A stretch of DNA of 40,532 nucleotides from Mesostigma viride (lineage: Eukaryota; Streptophyta; Mesostigmatophyceae; Mesostigmatales; Mesostigmataceae): NCBI GenBank assembly GCA_009746045.1, contig RPFO01001117.1:2501-43032 (forward strand). The letters run 5' to 3'. The notes under the pieces are model-generated. The model was not told the DNA's origin. It saw nothing but the letters and a program-made list of their open reading frames with translations, and ran no database searches. Within the stretch, counting starts at the first letter, position 1. Each line of letters begins with the position of its first letter. The translations under genes were made by a program, and so were the position numbers. Shown piece by piece: positions 40,039 to 40,532 of the stretch.

Positions 40039-40281
40039 ACGCCGCCGAAGCGGCTCGAGAAGACTCACTTCACCCTCGACGACGACTTGACCCTGGAGCA
40101 GCAACAACGGCGACGGGAGCTATGGCGGACCTACCTCCAGCTCCGGCAGACCAAGGCGGGGCAGCCGGTGTACTGGAAGGGGGCGGCCATCTACGTCGGC
40201 CACAAGCCCTGGCATGCGACCCCCGCGGCCCCAGCGACTGGCAGACGCCCCAGCTTAGGGAATACAGCAGTAGTAGTGTAG
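40039..40281 (+). pseudogene. LINE ORF1-like fragment
   Basis: After an acceptor-like CTTTTCTCAG (ending 40038), the frame encodes TPPKRLEKTHFTLDDDLTLE, QQQRRRELWRTYLQLRQTKA and GQPVYWKGAAIYVGHKPW, and ends at TAG 40279-40281. The pattern D-D-D-L-T-x-E-Q-Q-x-R-R...L-R...G...W-x-G-A-x-I-Y-V resembles the conserved segment between ORF1 and endonuclease in L1-type elements of algae and plants. No endonuclease follows, so it looks like a short remnant. It could also be a small exon of an unrelated gene. Confidence 0.45.
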
Positions 40282-40500
40282 AATACATAGACCGTGGCCA
40301 TGTACATGTACGCGCCTCCTACAGGCACTATACCATGCAGCTGATTCACGAGCATTATTTAGCCATGTACATGTGTGCCTATGCTGTGCCACACTCTAGA
40401 TGATGCCTAGCTTTATCTCAGTAGTTGATGTGCCCATGCAGAGAGCTGCTCTCTGCTGAGATGCCACGCTCTAGCTTTTGTATTCTGATTTGGCACGCCG

Positions 40501-40532
40501 CACTCAAAGGTGAAAACCATTTGCGTTCAGTG
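40501..40532 (+). repeat. Start of a second copy of the 399-bp element
   Basis: CACTC, then AAAGGTGAAAACC and TTTGCGTTCAGTG, matches 15651-15684 with small indels, and the window ends inside the match. The preceding word GCACGCCG differs from the 15642 copy, so the true left end of this copy is unclear. Confidence 0.6.

Overview
The window is eukaryotic nuclear DNA, most likely from an alga or other protist. It has GT-AG introns, LTR and non-LTR retrotransposons, TIR DNA transposons, long satellite arrays and no operon-like gene packing. The species cannot be named from the sequence. Almost everything recognisable is repeat or mobile element, and no ordinary housekeeping gene was found.

Layout. 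1-600 is a direct duplication. 745-1401 is a 657-bp foldback element with a tRNA-like core. 1402-3057 is unassigned. 3058-21945 is one large array of a ~71-bp satellite (roughly 160 units), inverted near 5460 and interrupted by six separate insertions: a 3365-bp TIR element (7242-10606) holding a (GGGA)n tract, a (CGTG)n tract, a small zinc-ribbon reading frame and a 184-bp tandem repeat; a 303-bp SINE-like element (12177-12479); a 778-bp solo LTR (14180-14957); a 399-bp structured tRNA-related element (15642-16040); a 5'-truncated LINE with an intact reverse transcriptase (16624-18536); and a 503-bp MITE (19421-19923). Target-site duplications can be read at all six. The LINE and the SINE-like element joined the satellite at exactly the same nucleotide of the 71-bp unit, which suggests site-specific retrotransposition into the satellite.

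22183-22612 is a 30-bp minisatellite and 22613-24890 is mostly unassigned. From about 24.9 to 39.3 kb lies one decaying multi-exon gene for a DDE-type transposase-like protein (D-Y-A-E-N-Y, W-S-D-N-C and H-G-K-G-x-x-D-G-x-G-G motifs). It is split by a very young 8.5-kb Ty1/copia-like retrotransposon (25903-34413; 408-bp LTRs with one difference, 5-bp duplication GAACT) and carries a 1.7-kb TTAA-flanked TIR element inside an intron. The copia-like pol is one open frame of 1365 codons with domains in the order zinc knuckle, integrase, retropepsin-like, reverse transcriptase, RNase H, so the protease lies after integrase instead of before it. Its gag is broken into frames that each step by -1. 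The right edge holds a fragment resembling a LINE ORF1 and the start of another copy of the 399-bp element.

These genes do not form a pathway. The window is a record of nested transposition: the satellite acts as a landing zone, and the DDE transposase gene is itself a host for later elements. All calls come from reading the sequence, with no database search behind them.
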